Shown here: one piece after another, positions 1 to 5,326 of the stretch
Layout: every line of letters starts with the position of its first letter
How positions within the stretch are numbered: the first letter of the stretch is position 1
Source: Alphaproteobacteria bacterium
GTDB taxonomy: Bacteria; Pseudomonadota; Alphaproteobacteria; Micropepsales; Micropepsaceae
Length of the DNA: 9,518 bases
Assembly (NCBI GenBank): GCA_947455695.1
Contig: CANGRN010000027.1
Coordinates: 1-9,518 of the forward strand
Direction: 5' to 3'
Notes under the pieces: generated by a model
What the model was told of the DNA's origin: nothing
The model's database searches: none
Seen by the model: only the letters and a program-made list of their open reading frames with translations
Translations under genes and position numbers: made by a program

Positions 1-20
1 GATTATGATCCGGGCGGGGC

Positions 21-25
21 AGGGG
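21..25 (+). promoter_or_regulatory. Shine-Dalgarno sequence favouring the ATG at 32
   Basis: AGGGG lies six bases before the ATG at 32. This supports that start over the in-frame ATG at 5, whose upstream region is outside the window. Confidence 0.5.
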
Positions 26-31
26 ACTGGA

Positions 32-679
32 ATGGGCTTTCGTCTATCACCGGAAATGATGCGCGGCATCGTCTGGGGGCTGTGGGCCACCGCGGCGGTG
101 CTGGTCGTCGCCATCGCTTACAAGTTGCTGTTCTCGGCGCCGCAGGAGCCGGGGCAGGAGACGTTTCCGACCTTGCAAAGCAGCGACGTGGTGCAGGCGC
201 CCACCGGCCATGCCTATCGCTATGTCGTGGCGCCGAACATCACCTGGGCGGCGGCAAAGGCCGCGGCGGAGAAAATCAGCTTCGAAGGCCGCAAGGGTTA
301 TCTCGCCACCATCGGCGACAAGGCCGAATTCGACTTCATCATGACCAAGGTGTTTCCCAATGGCGATGACACCGACACCACGTTCCTGGGTGGACGCCAG
401 ACCGCGCCGGGGGAATGGCGCTGGGTGACTGGGCCGGAGAGCGCGGCCGATGGCGGCAAGGGCACGCTGTTCTGGACCGGCTATGAAAGCGGCCATGCCG
501 AGGGCGGCCATTTCGCCGACTGGATGTTCAGCGCCTTCCAGCATGGCGGGAAGTGGGACGTGCACCAGGTCTGCTGCGTGACGATCTTCTCCTATCGCCG
601 GCGGCTGTTCAGCACCTCGCTGGGCAATGGCGAGCCGCAGGAAGGTGTTGCGGGGTATCTGGTGGAGTTTGGCGGCTAG
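32..679 (+). CDS. Membrane-anchored C-type-lectin-like domain protein
   Basis: The protein has a short cytoplasmic N-terminus, one hydrophobic segment (about residues 12-34 from this start) and then a C-type-lectin-like domain over roughly residues 55-215. Domain signs are the opening YRYVVAP...TWAAAKAAAE, the YLATIGDKAEFDFI helix region (residents of CTLDs typically read LA.I....E..F), WRWVTGPE, and the terminal GYLVEF strand. The fold usually binds sugars or proteins; here it would face the periplasm, ligand unknown. It lacks the usual regular spacing of disulfide cysteines, having only an adjacent CC pair. Start choice: ATG at 32 has AGGGG six bases upstream; an in-frame ATG at 5 would add nine residues, and sequence upstream of the window is unseen. 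It is followed by a DUF3309-type gene 52 bp downstream on the same strand. Fold assignment is fairly sure; function is not. Confidence 0.72.
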   Translation: MGFRLSPEMMRGIVWGLWATAAVLVVAIAYKLLFSAPQEPGQETFPTLQSSDVVQAPTGHAYRYVVAPNITWAAAKAAAEKISFEGRKGYLATIGDKAEFDFIMTKVFPNGDDTDTTFLGGRQTAPGEWRWVTGPESAADGGKGTLFWTGYESGHAEGGHFADWMFSAFQHGGKWDVHQVCCVTIFSYRRRLFSTSLGNGEPQEGVAGYLVEFGG

Positions 680-701
680 GGAACCTTAAGCCGCCGACAA
701 C

Positions 702-728
702 ATTACCTCTCCCATACAGAGAGGTAAT
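702..728 (+). promoter_or_regulatory. Perfect 10-bp inverted repeat masking the ribosome binding site of the DUF3309-type gene
   Basis: ATTACCTCTC (702-711) and GAGAGGTAAT (719-728) are exact reverse complements separated by a 7-nt loop. The 3' arm contains GAGAGG, the only Shine-Dalgarno-like sequence before the ATG at 732, so folding of the mRNA would hide it. The arm is followed by TTT only, so a role as an intrinsic terminator of the lectin-like gene is possible but weak. A DNA-binding site for a dimeric repressor would look the same. The repeat is seen directly; its role is inference. Confidence 0.6.
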
Positions 729-731
729 TTC

Positions 732-881
732 ATGTCCCTTTTGCTGATCATTCTCCTGGTTCTGCTGCTGGCCGGCGGCGGCTTCGGTTTCAGCCGTTAT
801 GGCGCGATGGGTGGCGGCATCTCCGTCGGCACCATCCTGATCATCATCCTGATCCTGTACCTGCTGGGCGTCCTGCGCTAG
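732..881 (+). CDS. DUF3309-type small hydrophobic membrane peptide
   Basis: A 49-residue protein made of two hydrophobic segments (about residues 2-14 and 32-48, rich in Leu/Ile) joined by a Gly-rich hinge with FGFSRYGAMGGG. This two-helix pattern with a short polar Gly-rich middle is that of the DUF3309 family, tiny inner-membrane proteins of unknown function common in Proteobacteria. ATG at 732 has GAGAGG eight bases upstream, within the 702-728 hairpin. The gene is followed 23 bp later by a strong terminator, so it ends its transcript. It may be co-transcribed with the lectin-like gene or have its own promoter; no clear promoter is visible in the 52-bp gap. Confidence 0.75.
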   Translation: MSLLLIILLVLLLAGGGFGFSRYGAMGGGISVGTILIIILILYLLGVLR

Positions 882-904
882 GCGGCTGCCGGTCAGGCAA
901 TAAA

Positions 905-932
905 AAAGCGGCCCGGTTTCCCGGGCCGCTTT
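905..932. terminator. Bidirectional intrinsic terminator
   Basis: AAAGCGGCCCGG (905-916), loop TTTC (917-920) and CCGGGCCGCTTT (921-932) form a 12-bp GC-rich stem. On the plus strand it is followed by a T-rich stretch (TTCTTTG), ending the DUF3309-type transcript. On the minus strand the A-run at 902-907 reads as six Ts, ending the Sel1-repeat gene whose stop is at 953. It sits between convergent genes, as expected for a shared terminator. Confidence 0.88.
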
Positions 933-952
933 CTTTGTATGCGCGTGGTGGC

Positions 953-1546
953 TTAGCGGCAGCCGCGATAGCCGGCGCGCTTGCAGGCTACGGCCAGCTG
1001 GCGGGCCTGGTTCTGCGCGGCCGGGGTCATGCGGCGCCACAGGGCGTCACGATGGGCGGCGGCATTGGGCATGTTGCCCATGTCGGCGGCCAGCGCGTAC
1101 CACATGTAAGCGTGGAAGGGTTCGGCCTTGATGCCCTGGCCCATTTCATACATCAGGCCCAGGTTGTACATGCCGGCGGAATTGCCCTGCGCGGCGCTGG
1201 CGGAGAACCACTGGGCGGCCTTGCCATAGTCGCGCGGAACGCCCTTGCCGTCACGGTACAGGCCGCCGAGATTGTTCTGGCCCAGCGAAGAGCCGGCCGC
1301 GGCGGACAGCGACAGGTAGCGCACAGCTTCCGAAGTGTTCTGCGGAACGCCTTTGCCATCCAGGTACATGATGCCCAGATTGTTCTGGGCCACCGGATTG
1401 CCCTGGACCGCCATCGGACGCCAGGAGGCGAGGGCGCGGTTGTAATCCGCGCGCTGGAAGTAACGGGCGCCGTCCTGAAGAGGATCGGCGTTGGCGGCCA
1501 GGCTGCCAAGGGCCAGCGCGGCGGCGATGAGGATCAACTTACGCAT
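953..1546 (-). CDS. Exported Sel1-like repeat (TPR-type) protein
   Basis: The protein has 197 residues. A signal peptide is evident (KLILIAAALALGSLA, probable cleavage after ANA at residue 20), so it should act in the periplasm. Three good Sel1 repeats follow at about 50-85, 86-121 and 122-157, each with the NNLG.(L/M)Y..G.G(V/I) core and an Ala-rich second helix; a degenerate repeat precedes them (residues 21-49). The C-terminal tail carries two cysteines (188 and 196) that could form a disulfide. Sel1 repeats are alpha-helical scaffolds for protein-protein contacts; no enzymatic role is expected. ATG at 1546 has GGAG eight bases upstream. The gene lies 59 bp downstream of the NrsF-like gene on the same strand with no obvious terminator between, so it may be the third gene of the sigma-factor operon. 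It ends before the 905-932 terminator. Confidence 0.85.
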   Translation of the reverse strand: MRKLILIAAALALGSLAANADPLQDGARYFQRADYNRALASWRPMAVQGNPVAQNNLGIMYLDGKGVPQNTSEAVRYLSLSAAAGSSLGQNNLGGLYRDGKGVPRDYGKAAQWFSASAAQGNSAGMYNLGLMYEMGQGIKAEPFHAYMWYALAADMGNMPNAAAHRDALWRRMTPAAQNQARQLAVACKRAGYRGCR

Positions 1547-1605
1547 ATTCTGGTCTCCAACCGTATTCGGAATGGAGAATTAACATGCAAAAAGTGAACA
1601 TCCGC

Positions 1606-2244
1606 TTACCAACGCAGAAAACGCGGTCCCAGAAATCCGCCAATTCCGGTGGTTAACGCGATGCCGAGGCTGTACCAGACTGCAATAAAAGGCGCCGCGC
1701 CCTCGGGGCAGTGGAAGGAATAGACAAAGGCGCCGGCCGCGCCCGCGAACAATCCGGCCCCGGTCCCGGCCAGTGCCAGGCGGGTGGGCGCCAGCCGCTT
1801 CAGGGCCCAGAAGGTCGCCGCCAGGGTGGGCAGGGCGGTCATGGTGACCAGCAACGCGCAGACGCGCGCCGTGTGGCCCATCAGCAAAAGGCGCGGATCG
1901 GAGTCGGTGGCATTCATCTGGATGACGGAAAGAAGCGCGATGGCCAGCACCGGCAAGGCCAGCAGCAGCGCGGGCCGCACCATGTCCGCGCCGGGGCGCC
2001 CCGCCCGCTCCACGAGCCAGAAGCCGAAGGCGGTGAGGGCGAAGGTATAGAGAAGCTTGGTCCACATGCCGAAGCTGGTCATCGCCGCAGCCAGGTCGTG
2101 GCGCGGATGCAGGACCAGCACCATCACCAGGGTGGAGCCGATCACGCCCAGCGTGATGGCGGACAGCAGGATGCGCATCACCGCGCCATTGCGCACCGGC
2201 GGCAGATCGTTGGAGAGATGCGCGATCAGGTCATCGGTCTGCAT
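1606..2244 (-). CDS. nrsF: DUF1109/NrsF-family membrane anti-sigma factor
   Basis: This 212-residue inner-membrane protein has six predicted hydrophobic helices (about 24-46, 60-78, 92-110, 123-146, 157-176 and 186-206) after a short polar N-terminus (MQTDDLIAHLSNDLPPV). That is the architecture of DUF1109 proteins, including Caulobacter NrsF, which hold a cognate ECF sigma factor at the membrane. Two cysteines are present, Cys129 in a helix region and Cys179 in the characteristic HCPEG motif; paired cysteines are reported to matter for NrsF function. ATG at 2244 is chosen over one 33 bases upstream because it has GGAG seven bases before it and begins the family-typical N-terminus. It overlaps the sigma-factor stop by 14 bp, implying translational coupling. 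The symbol is by family resemblance. Confidence 0.85.
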   Translation of the reverse strand: MQTDDLIAHLSNDLPPVRNGAVMRILLSAITLGVIGSTLVMVLVLHPRHDLAAAMTSFGMWTKLLYTFALTAFGFWLVERAGRPGADMVRPALLLALPVLAIALLSVIQMNATDSDPRLLLMGHTARVCALLVTMTALPTLAATFWALKRLAPTRLALAGTGAGLFAGAAGAFVYSFHCPEGAAPFIAVWYSLGIALTTGIGGFLGPRFLRW

Positions 2245-2785
2245 CGCGCTTCTCCAAATCTTCGCCCAGATCTTCACCCAGCGACTTGATGGCCCGGTGC
2301 ACCGTGACCTTCACCGCCGATTCCGAAAGCCCCGTGCGCGCCGCCGCATCCGCCACGCTGACGCCGTCCAGCTTGATGTCCTTCACCAGCTGGCGCTTGG
2401 CGGGCGGCAGCTTGTCCAGCAGCTTGGTGACGTCGCGCCGGGCGATGGCGTCTGTCGCATCGTCATGGCCGAACAGGTCGGCGGCTTCGTCCAGCGGCAC
2501 GGTGGCGCGGCGCTTGTGGCGGCGATATTCGTCGATCAGCTTGTAGCGCGCGATGCCATAGACCCAGGCGGTGAAGGGCAGGGCCGGGTCATAGGTGGCG
2601 CGGCGCGTGTGAATGGCGATCAATGTTTCCTGCACGGCATCCTCGGCCGCGGCCGCATCCAGGCGGCGCGCGTAATAGCTTCGCAAATGCCGGGTCAGGC
2701 CCCCAAGCAGCATCCGGTAGGCGCCGGCATCGCCCATCAGGGCGGCCAGCATCCAGTCCCGGTATTGCGCCTCCTGGGCGATCAA
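2231..2785 (-). CDS. sigF: ECF-type RNA polymerase sigma factor (SigF-like)
   Basis: At 184 residues this has the two-domain ECF layout. Region 2 spans about residues 20-92, with AEDAVQETLIAIH (region 2.2) and PFTAWVYGIARYKLIDEYRR (2.3/2.4, promoter -10 binding). Region 4 spans about 122-172, with the helix-turn-helix VSVADAAARTGLSESAVKVTVHRAIKSL (-35 binding). The start is TTG at 2785, preceded at six bases by AGGAG; no in-frame ATG is equally well placed. The overlapping DUF1109 gene downstream points to the SigF/NrsF type of Caulobacter (I believe ECF group 16), which answers to heavy metals and oxidative stress. A GTAAC...CGAA element just upstream suggests autoregulation. The target genes are inferred, and the symbol is by analogy. 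Confidence 0.88.
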   Translation of the reverse strand: MIAQEAQYRDWMLAALMGDAGAYRMLLGGLTRHLRSYYARRLDAAAAEDAVQETLIAIHTRRATYDPALPFTAWVYGIARYKLIDEYRRHKRRATVPLDEAADLFGHDDATDAIARRDVTKLLDKLPPAKRQLVKDIKLDGVSVADAAARTGLSESAVKVTVHRAIKSLGEDLGEDLEKRDADR

Positions 2786-2791
2786 ACACGG

Positions 2792-2796
2792 CTCCT
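2792..2796 (-). promoter_or_regulatory. Shine-Dalgarno sequence fixing the TTG start of the sigma factor
   Basis: Read on the minus strand, AGGAG lies exactly six bases before the TTG at 2785. It supports this rare start codon. A GTG at 2789 is in a different frame and opens only a short spurious reading frame. Confidence 0.7.
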
Positions 2797-2804
2797 GTTC
2801 AAGC

Positions 2805-2829
2805 TTCGCGGGCGGCGGAAAAAAGTTAC
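2805..2829 (-). promoter_or_regulatory. Putative autoregulated ECF promoter of the sigma-factor operon
   Basis: On the minus strand GTAACT (2829-2824) and CGAA (2808-2805) are separated by 15 bp. This is close to the GTAACC-N16-CGAA motif I recall for Caulobacter SigF, but with one mismatch in the -35 and a spacer one base shorter. Transcription would start near 2798, leaving a leader of about 13 nt that still includes the AGGAG ribosome binding site. Confidence 0.5.
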
Positions 2830-2848
2830 ACCCAAAGCGGGCGGGCCT

Positions 2849-2874
2849 GTAACCCCCGCCTCATGGCGCCCGAA
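2849..2874 (+). promoter_or_regulatory. Putative SigF-type ECF promoter for the Met-rich peptide gene
   Basis: GTAACC (2849-2854), a 16-bp spacer and CGAA (2871-2874) match the Caulobacter SigF promoter consensus as I recall it. It lies upstream of the Met-rich gene in the right orientation; a start near 2881 would give a leader of roughly 25 nt containing the GGGAG ribosome binding site at 2894-2898. The neighbouring SigF-like sigma factor is the obvious candidate to use it. Confidence 0.65.
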
Positions 2875-2905
2875 CTGGCCGTACCAACCACAAGGGAGAA
2901 TTTCC

Positions 2906-3148
2906 ATGAAAATCATTCTGACGGCCGCGGCGCTGGCCGCATTCGCGCTGGCCCCGGCCCATGCCGCCGAGGACAGCATGAAGATGGAGGCCAAGCCCGC
3001 GGGCAGCATGGCCATGTCGGGCGAGGCCAAGATGGACGGCATGGCGATGAAGCCGGCCAGGAAGCACAGCAAGATGATGGCCGCCAAGCCGATGGCCGGC
3101 GAAAAGATGAAGGATGACGCGATGAAGATGGACGGCATGAAGCACTGA
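2906..3148 (+). CDS. Small exported Met/Lys-rich peptide (MXKDX-like)
   Basis: An 80-residue protein with a clear Sec signal peptide (MKIILTAAALAAFALAPAHA, cleavage after residue 20). The mature part is about 60 residues, of which 14 are Met and 11 Lys, with two His and no Cys. Repeating short units such as KMDGM, AMKP and EKMKDDAMK resemble the pentapeptide MXKDX repeat proteins; the 15 bases encoding KMDGM occur identically at 3029-3043 and 3125-3139. It is predicted to be disordered. ATG at 2906 has GGGAG seven bases upstream; a longer frame open through the sigma gene is not credible. It lies divergent from the ECF sigma factor, behind a GTAACC-N16-CGAA promoter. A periplasmic metal-binding (copper-type, Met-rich) or oxidant-scavenging role is inferred only from composition and context. 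Confidence 0.8.
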   Translation: MKIILTAAALAAFALAPAHAAEDSMKMEAKPAGSMAMSGEAKMDGMAMKPARKHSKMMAAKPMAGEKMKDDAMKMDGMKH

Positions 3149-3156
3149 GGACCGGC

Positions 3157-3179
3157 GGCGCCGTCCCCAGGGCGGCGTC
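3157..3179. terminator. Possible hairpin terminator between convergent genes
   Basis: GGCGCCGTCC (3157-3166) and GGGCGGCGTC (3170-3179) can form a 10-bp stem with two G-U pairs and a 3-nt loop. It fills the 29-bp gap between the Met-rich gene and the convergent small unknown gene. No T-run follows on either strand, so it would be a weak or factor-dependent terminator at best. Confidence 0.35.
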
Positions 3180-3411
3180 AGCCCTTCTGGGCTTCCTTCA
3201 GGATGTCGGCGATCATGTCCTTGCCGTCAGGACTGTGAATCCAGTTCTCGGCAGCGGCCATGGTGGGGAACTGCAGCGGCACGCGTTGCGGCTTGTTGCG
3301 CTCGGGAACCGGCACCAGAACCTCGAAGGTCCCGGCGAAGCGCGCGTCCCTGGTCTCAGCAGCATAGGGCGGCTGAAGCTGGTTCTTGCGCTTGTCTTTC
3401 ATGCTTCCCAT
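3178..3411 (-). CDS. Small hypothetical protein, 77 residues
   Basis: I do not recognise this family. The protein is soluble in appearance, with no signal peptide or membrane segment. A basic, polar N-terminus (MKDKRKNQLQPP) precedes a central segment likely forming beta strands (FAGTFEVLVPVPERNKPQRVPLQF) and an acidic/amphipathic helical C-terminus (AAAENWIHSPDGKDMIADILKEAQKG). ATG at 3411 has GGGAGA five bases upstream, a strong ribosome binding site that supports a real gene; a second in-frame ATG lies nine bases later. It is 34 bp downstream of the pseudouridine synthase gene on the same strand and probably shares its transcript. The TGA stop lies at the base of the 3157-3179 hairpin. Confidence 0.65.
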   Translation of the reverse strand: MGSMKDKRKNQLQPPYAAETRDARFAGTFEVLVPVPERNKPQRVPLQFPTMAAAENWIHSPDGKDMIADILKEAQKG

Positions 3412-3428
3412 GGCCGTCTCCCGTTAGA

Positions 3429-3445
3429 GGCGGCTTATAGCCGTC
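3429..3445 (-). other. Short hairpin between the pseudouridine synthase and the small unknown gene
   Basis: GGCGGCT (3429-3435) and AGCCGTC (3439-3445) form a 7-bp stem (one G-U pair) around a 3-nt loop, directly after the pseudouridine synthase stop and before the ribosome binding site of the next gene. No T-run follows on the minus strand. It may protect a processed 3' end or attenuate read-through; no role can be shown. Confidence 0.3.
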
Positions 3446-4207
3446 TTACTCATCCCGGTCAGCACGTTTTTTGCGGCCGATTCCCAGCTTTTCCCGCCAC
3501 AGCCGGGCCGGGATTTCCTCGACCTGGCCTTCGGGCAGCTGGCCCAGCTGGAACGGGCCATAGGCGGTGCGGATCAGGCGGGAGACCTTCAGGCCCAGCC
3601 GTTCCATCACCCGCTTGATCTCGCGGTTCTTGCCTTCCTTCAGGCTGACCGTTGCCCAGCTGTGCAGGCCCTTGCTGCGTTCCAGGTCGGCAACGATGGG
3701 ACCGTACTTGACGCCGTCGATGGTGATGCCGCTGGCCAGCTTGTCGAGATCGGCCTGGGTCACCTTGCCGAACAGGCGCACGCGATAGACGCGCGTCCAG
3801 CCCGAAGCCGGCAGTTCCATGCGGCGCGCGATGTCGCCGTCATTGGTGAGCAGCAGGAGGCCCTCGGTATTGAAGTCCAGGCGTCCCACCGACACCACCC
3901 GGCCCAGATGCTTGGGCACATTGGCGAACACGGTGGCCCGGCCCTTTTCATCCTTGTGGGTGGTGACCAGGCCGTTGGGCTTGTGATAGCGCCACAGCCG
4001 CGCGCCTTCCGGCTCGGCCAGCGGCTTCTCGTCCACCTGCACGACATTGTTGGCGGTCACGTTGACGGCGGGCGATTTCACCACCACGCCGTCCAGCTTG
4101 ACCCGGCCTTCCAGGATCAGCTTTTCGGCGTCCCGGCGCGAGCAGATCCCGGCCCGGGCGATGACTTTGGCAATACGGTCGCCGGCTGGTGCGGAGGGGG
4201 GCGGCAA
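3446..4207 (-). CDS. rluB: S4-domain rRNA pseudouridine synthase (RsuA/RluB/E/F family)
   Basis: The enzyme isomerises a uridine of ribosomal RNA to pseudouridine; RluB modifies 23S rRNA. From this start it is 253 residues. An N-terminal S4 RNA-binding domain occupies about residues 10-57 (RIAKVIARAGICSRRDAEKLILEGRVKLDG). The catalytic domain follows, with the signature GRLDFNTEGLLLLTNDG holding the catalytic Asp111, and KEGKNREIKRVMERLGLKVSRLIRTAYGPF near the end. The open frame runs much further upstream, but that part overlaps tadA antisense and lacks family similarity. TTG at 4207, with GGAG six bases before it, is the best start and keeps the genes apart. RluB-like assignment is likely; RluE or RluF specificity cannot be excluded. 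It faces tadA divergently and leads the small unknown gene. Confidence 0.86.
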   Translation of the reverse strand: MPPPSAPAGDRIAKVIARAGICSRRDAEKLILEGRVKLDGVVVKSPAVNVTANNVVQVDEKPLAEPEGARLWRYHKPNGLVTTHKDEKGRATVFANVPKHLGRVVSVGRLDFNTEGLLLLTNDGDIARRMELPASGWTRVYRVRLFGKVTQADLDKLASGITIDGVKYGPIVADLERSKGLHSWATVSLKEGKNREIKRVMERLGLKVSRLIRTAYGPFQLGQLPEGQVEEIPARLWREKLGIGRKKRADRDE

Positions 4208-4213
4208 TGCTAA

Positions 4214-4217
4214 CTCC
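4214..4217 (-). promoter_or_regulatory. Shine-Dalgarno sequence supporting the TTG start of rluB
   Basis: On the minus strand GGAG sits six bases before TTG at 4207. The next feature upstream is the tadA start codon at 4223 on the other strand, so no longer N-terminus is plausible. Confidence 0.55.
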
Positions 4218-4222
4218 AGAGC

Positions 4223-4678
4223 ATGGATGATGGGCAAGCCATAGCACTGGCGCTGGAAGAAGCGAAATCGGCCGCCTTGCGGGGCGAAGTGCCGGTGGGC
4301 GCGGTGCTGCTGGGCCCCGATGGCGCGCTGCTGGCGCGTGACGGCAACCGCATCCTGGAGCTCAAGGACCCCACCGCCCATGCCGAGATGCTGGTGATGC
4401 GCAGCGGTGCGAAGGCGCTGGGCAATGAGCGGCTGATCGGCTCGACGCTGTATGTCAGCCTGGAGCCTTGCGCGATGTGCGCGGGCGCCATGGCGATGGC
4501 GCGCATCGGGCGGCTGGTGTTCGCGGCCTGCGATCCCAAGGGCGGGGCGGTGCTGCACGGGCCGCGCTTCTTTGAGCAGCCCACCTGCCATCATCGTCCG
4601 GTGGTGATGCAGACCGAGCCGCATGCGCAGGAAGCCGGCGAAATATTGAAGGCGTTCTTCAGAGCGCGGCGCGCCTAG
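4223..4678 (+). CDS. tadA: tRNA(adenine-34) deaminase TadA
   Basis: The enzyme converts A34 to inosine in the anticodon wobble position of tRNA-Arg(ACG), letting it read CGU/CGC/CGA. The 151-residue protein has the cytidine/deoxycytidylate deaminase fold with its zinc site intact: HAE at 53-55 (His53 ligand, Glu55 proton shuttle) and PCAMC at 82-86 (Cys83 and Cys86). The TAHAEM and LEPCAMCAGAM context and the terminal helix (EILKAFFRARRA) are typical of TadA rather than of free-nucleoside deaminases. ATG at 4223 lacks a clear Shine-Dalgarno sequence and is only 15 bp from the divergent rluB start, so its promoter must lie within rluB. Its stop overlaps that of the convergent PAP2 gene. Confidence 0.94.
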   Translation: MDDGQAIALALEEAKSAALRGEVPVGAVLLGPDGALLARDGNRILELKDPTAHAEMLVMRSGAKALGNERLIGSTLYVSLEPCAMCAGAMAMARIGRLVFAACDPKGGAVLHGPRFFEQPTCHHRPVVMQTEPHAQEAGEILKAFFRARRA

Positions 4679-5295
4679 AACCAGACCGGTGAGAAACCGG
4701 GAAAGCCCAGCTGCAGCACTTCGCGCGCCGCGATCAGGCCTATGCCGGCGCCGATCAGGACATCACTGAGAAAATGCGCCGTCAGGAGCGCGCGCGTGAC
4801 GGCGAGCAGCGCGGCGATGCCGAACCAGATCGGCCAGGCCATCGGCCACACGCAGGTGAAGATCACCGCCACGCAGCAGATGGTCAGGGCATGGCCGGAG
4901 GGGAAGGAATTGTAATCGGGGTTGAAGGCCAGCGGCATGAAGCCATACAGCCCCATCTCCATGTCGTCGCGCGGGCGCCGGCGGCCCAGCGCCAGCTTGA
5001 TGACATGCAGAAAACCGCTGCCCAGGGTCAGGCTGGCGATGAAGGCCAGCGAATAGTTGATCAGCTGGGTGACCTCGTCGGCCAGCACATTGAAGTGGCG
5101 CATGCCCGCCGCCACGATCAGCGCCAGGATGGCGGCCGCCAGCCAGTGGCCGGCCTTGGCGTAATGGGTGATGCCGTCCAGCGCCTTGTGGGCGCGGCCG
5201 CTGACATGGTCATAGATGAAATGCGCCAGGGCGCGGTCGATCAACAGCGCCGCGCACCCGACCAGGATGGATAGTAAGCCCGCCCACAAAAGCAT
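4675..5295 (-). CDS. PAP2-superfamily membrane phosphatase
   Basis: An integral membrane phosphatase acting on a lipid phosphate or pyrophosphate, such as phosphatidic acid, phosphatidylglycerophosphate or undecaprenyl pyrophosphate; the substrate cannot be read from sequence. The 206-residue protein carries all three PAP2 motifs: KLALGRRRP (residues 100-108), PSGH (132-135) and R-x5-H-x3-D (Arg168, His174, Asp178). The second and third motifs supply the catalytic histidines. About five or six hydrophobic segments surround them. ATG at 5295 has no good Shine-Dalgarno sequence, so the start is less certain. It lies 31 bp downstream of purD on the same strand and probably shares its transcript. 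The stop overlaps the tadA stop in a convergent arrangement (4675-4678). Confidence 0.88.
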   Translation of the reverse strand: MLLWAGLLSILVGCAALLIDRALAHFIYDHVSGRAHKALDGITHYAKAGHWLAAAILALIVAAGMRHFNVLADEVTQLINYSLAFIASLTLGSGFLHVIKLALGRRRPRDDMEMGLYGFMPLAFNPDYNSFPSGHALTICCVAVIFTCVWPMAWPIWFGIAALLAVTRALLTAHFLSDVLIGAGIGLIAAREVLQLGFPGFSPVWF

Positions 5296-5326
5296 GACAG
5301 TTGGGTGCCTTTTCGGGGGCCGTCTG

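Noticed and set aside
935..1597. 220-residue plus-strand open frame opposite the Sel1-repeat gene
   Set aside because: The minus strand encodes a signal peptide and three Sel1 repeats; the plus frame has no domain or ribosome binding site.
1585..1656. 23-codon plus-strand frame (MQKVNIRLPTQK...) with a GGAGAA ribosome-binding-like sequence
   Set aside because: It mostly overlaps the 3' end of nrsF antisense, has no promoter or terminator, and shows no recognisable features. A coincidental match is likelier, although a tiny peptide cannot be fully excluded.
2057..3148. 363-residue plus-strand open frame ending in the Met-rich peptide
   Set aside because: Its first two thirds are antisense to nrsF and sigF. 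The signal peptide and ribosome binding site at 2906 show the real gene is only the last 80 codons.
4208..4624. N-terminal extension of the pseudouridine synthase frame across tadA
   Set aside because: The extension has no S4 or synthase similarity and lies opposite the conserved tadA coding sequence.
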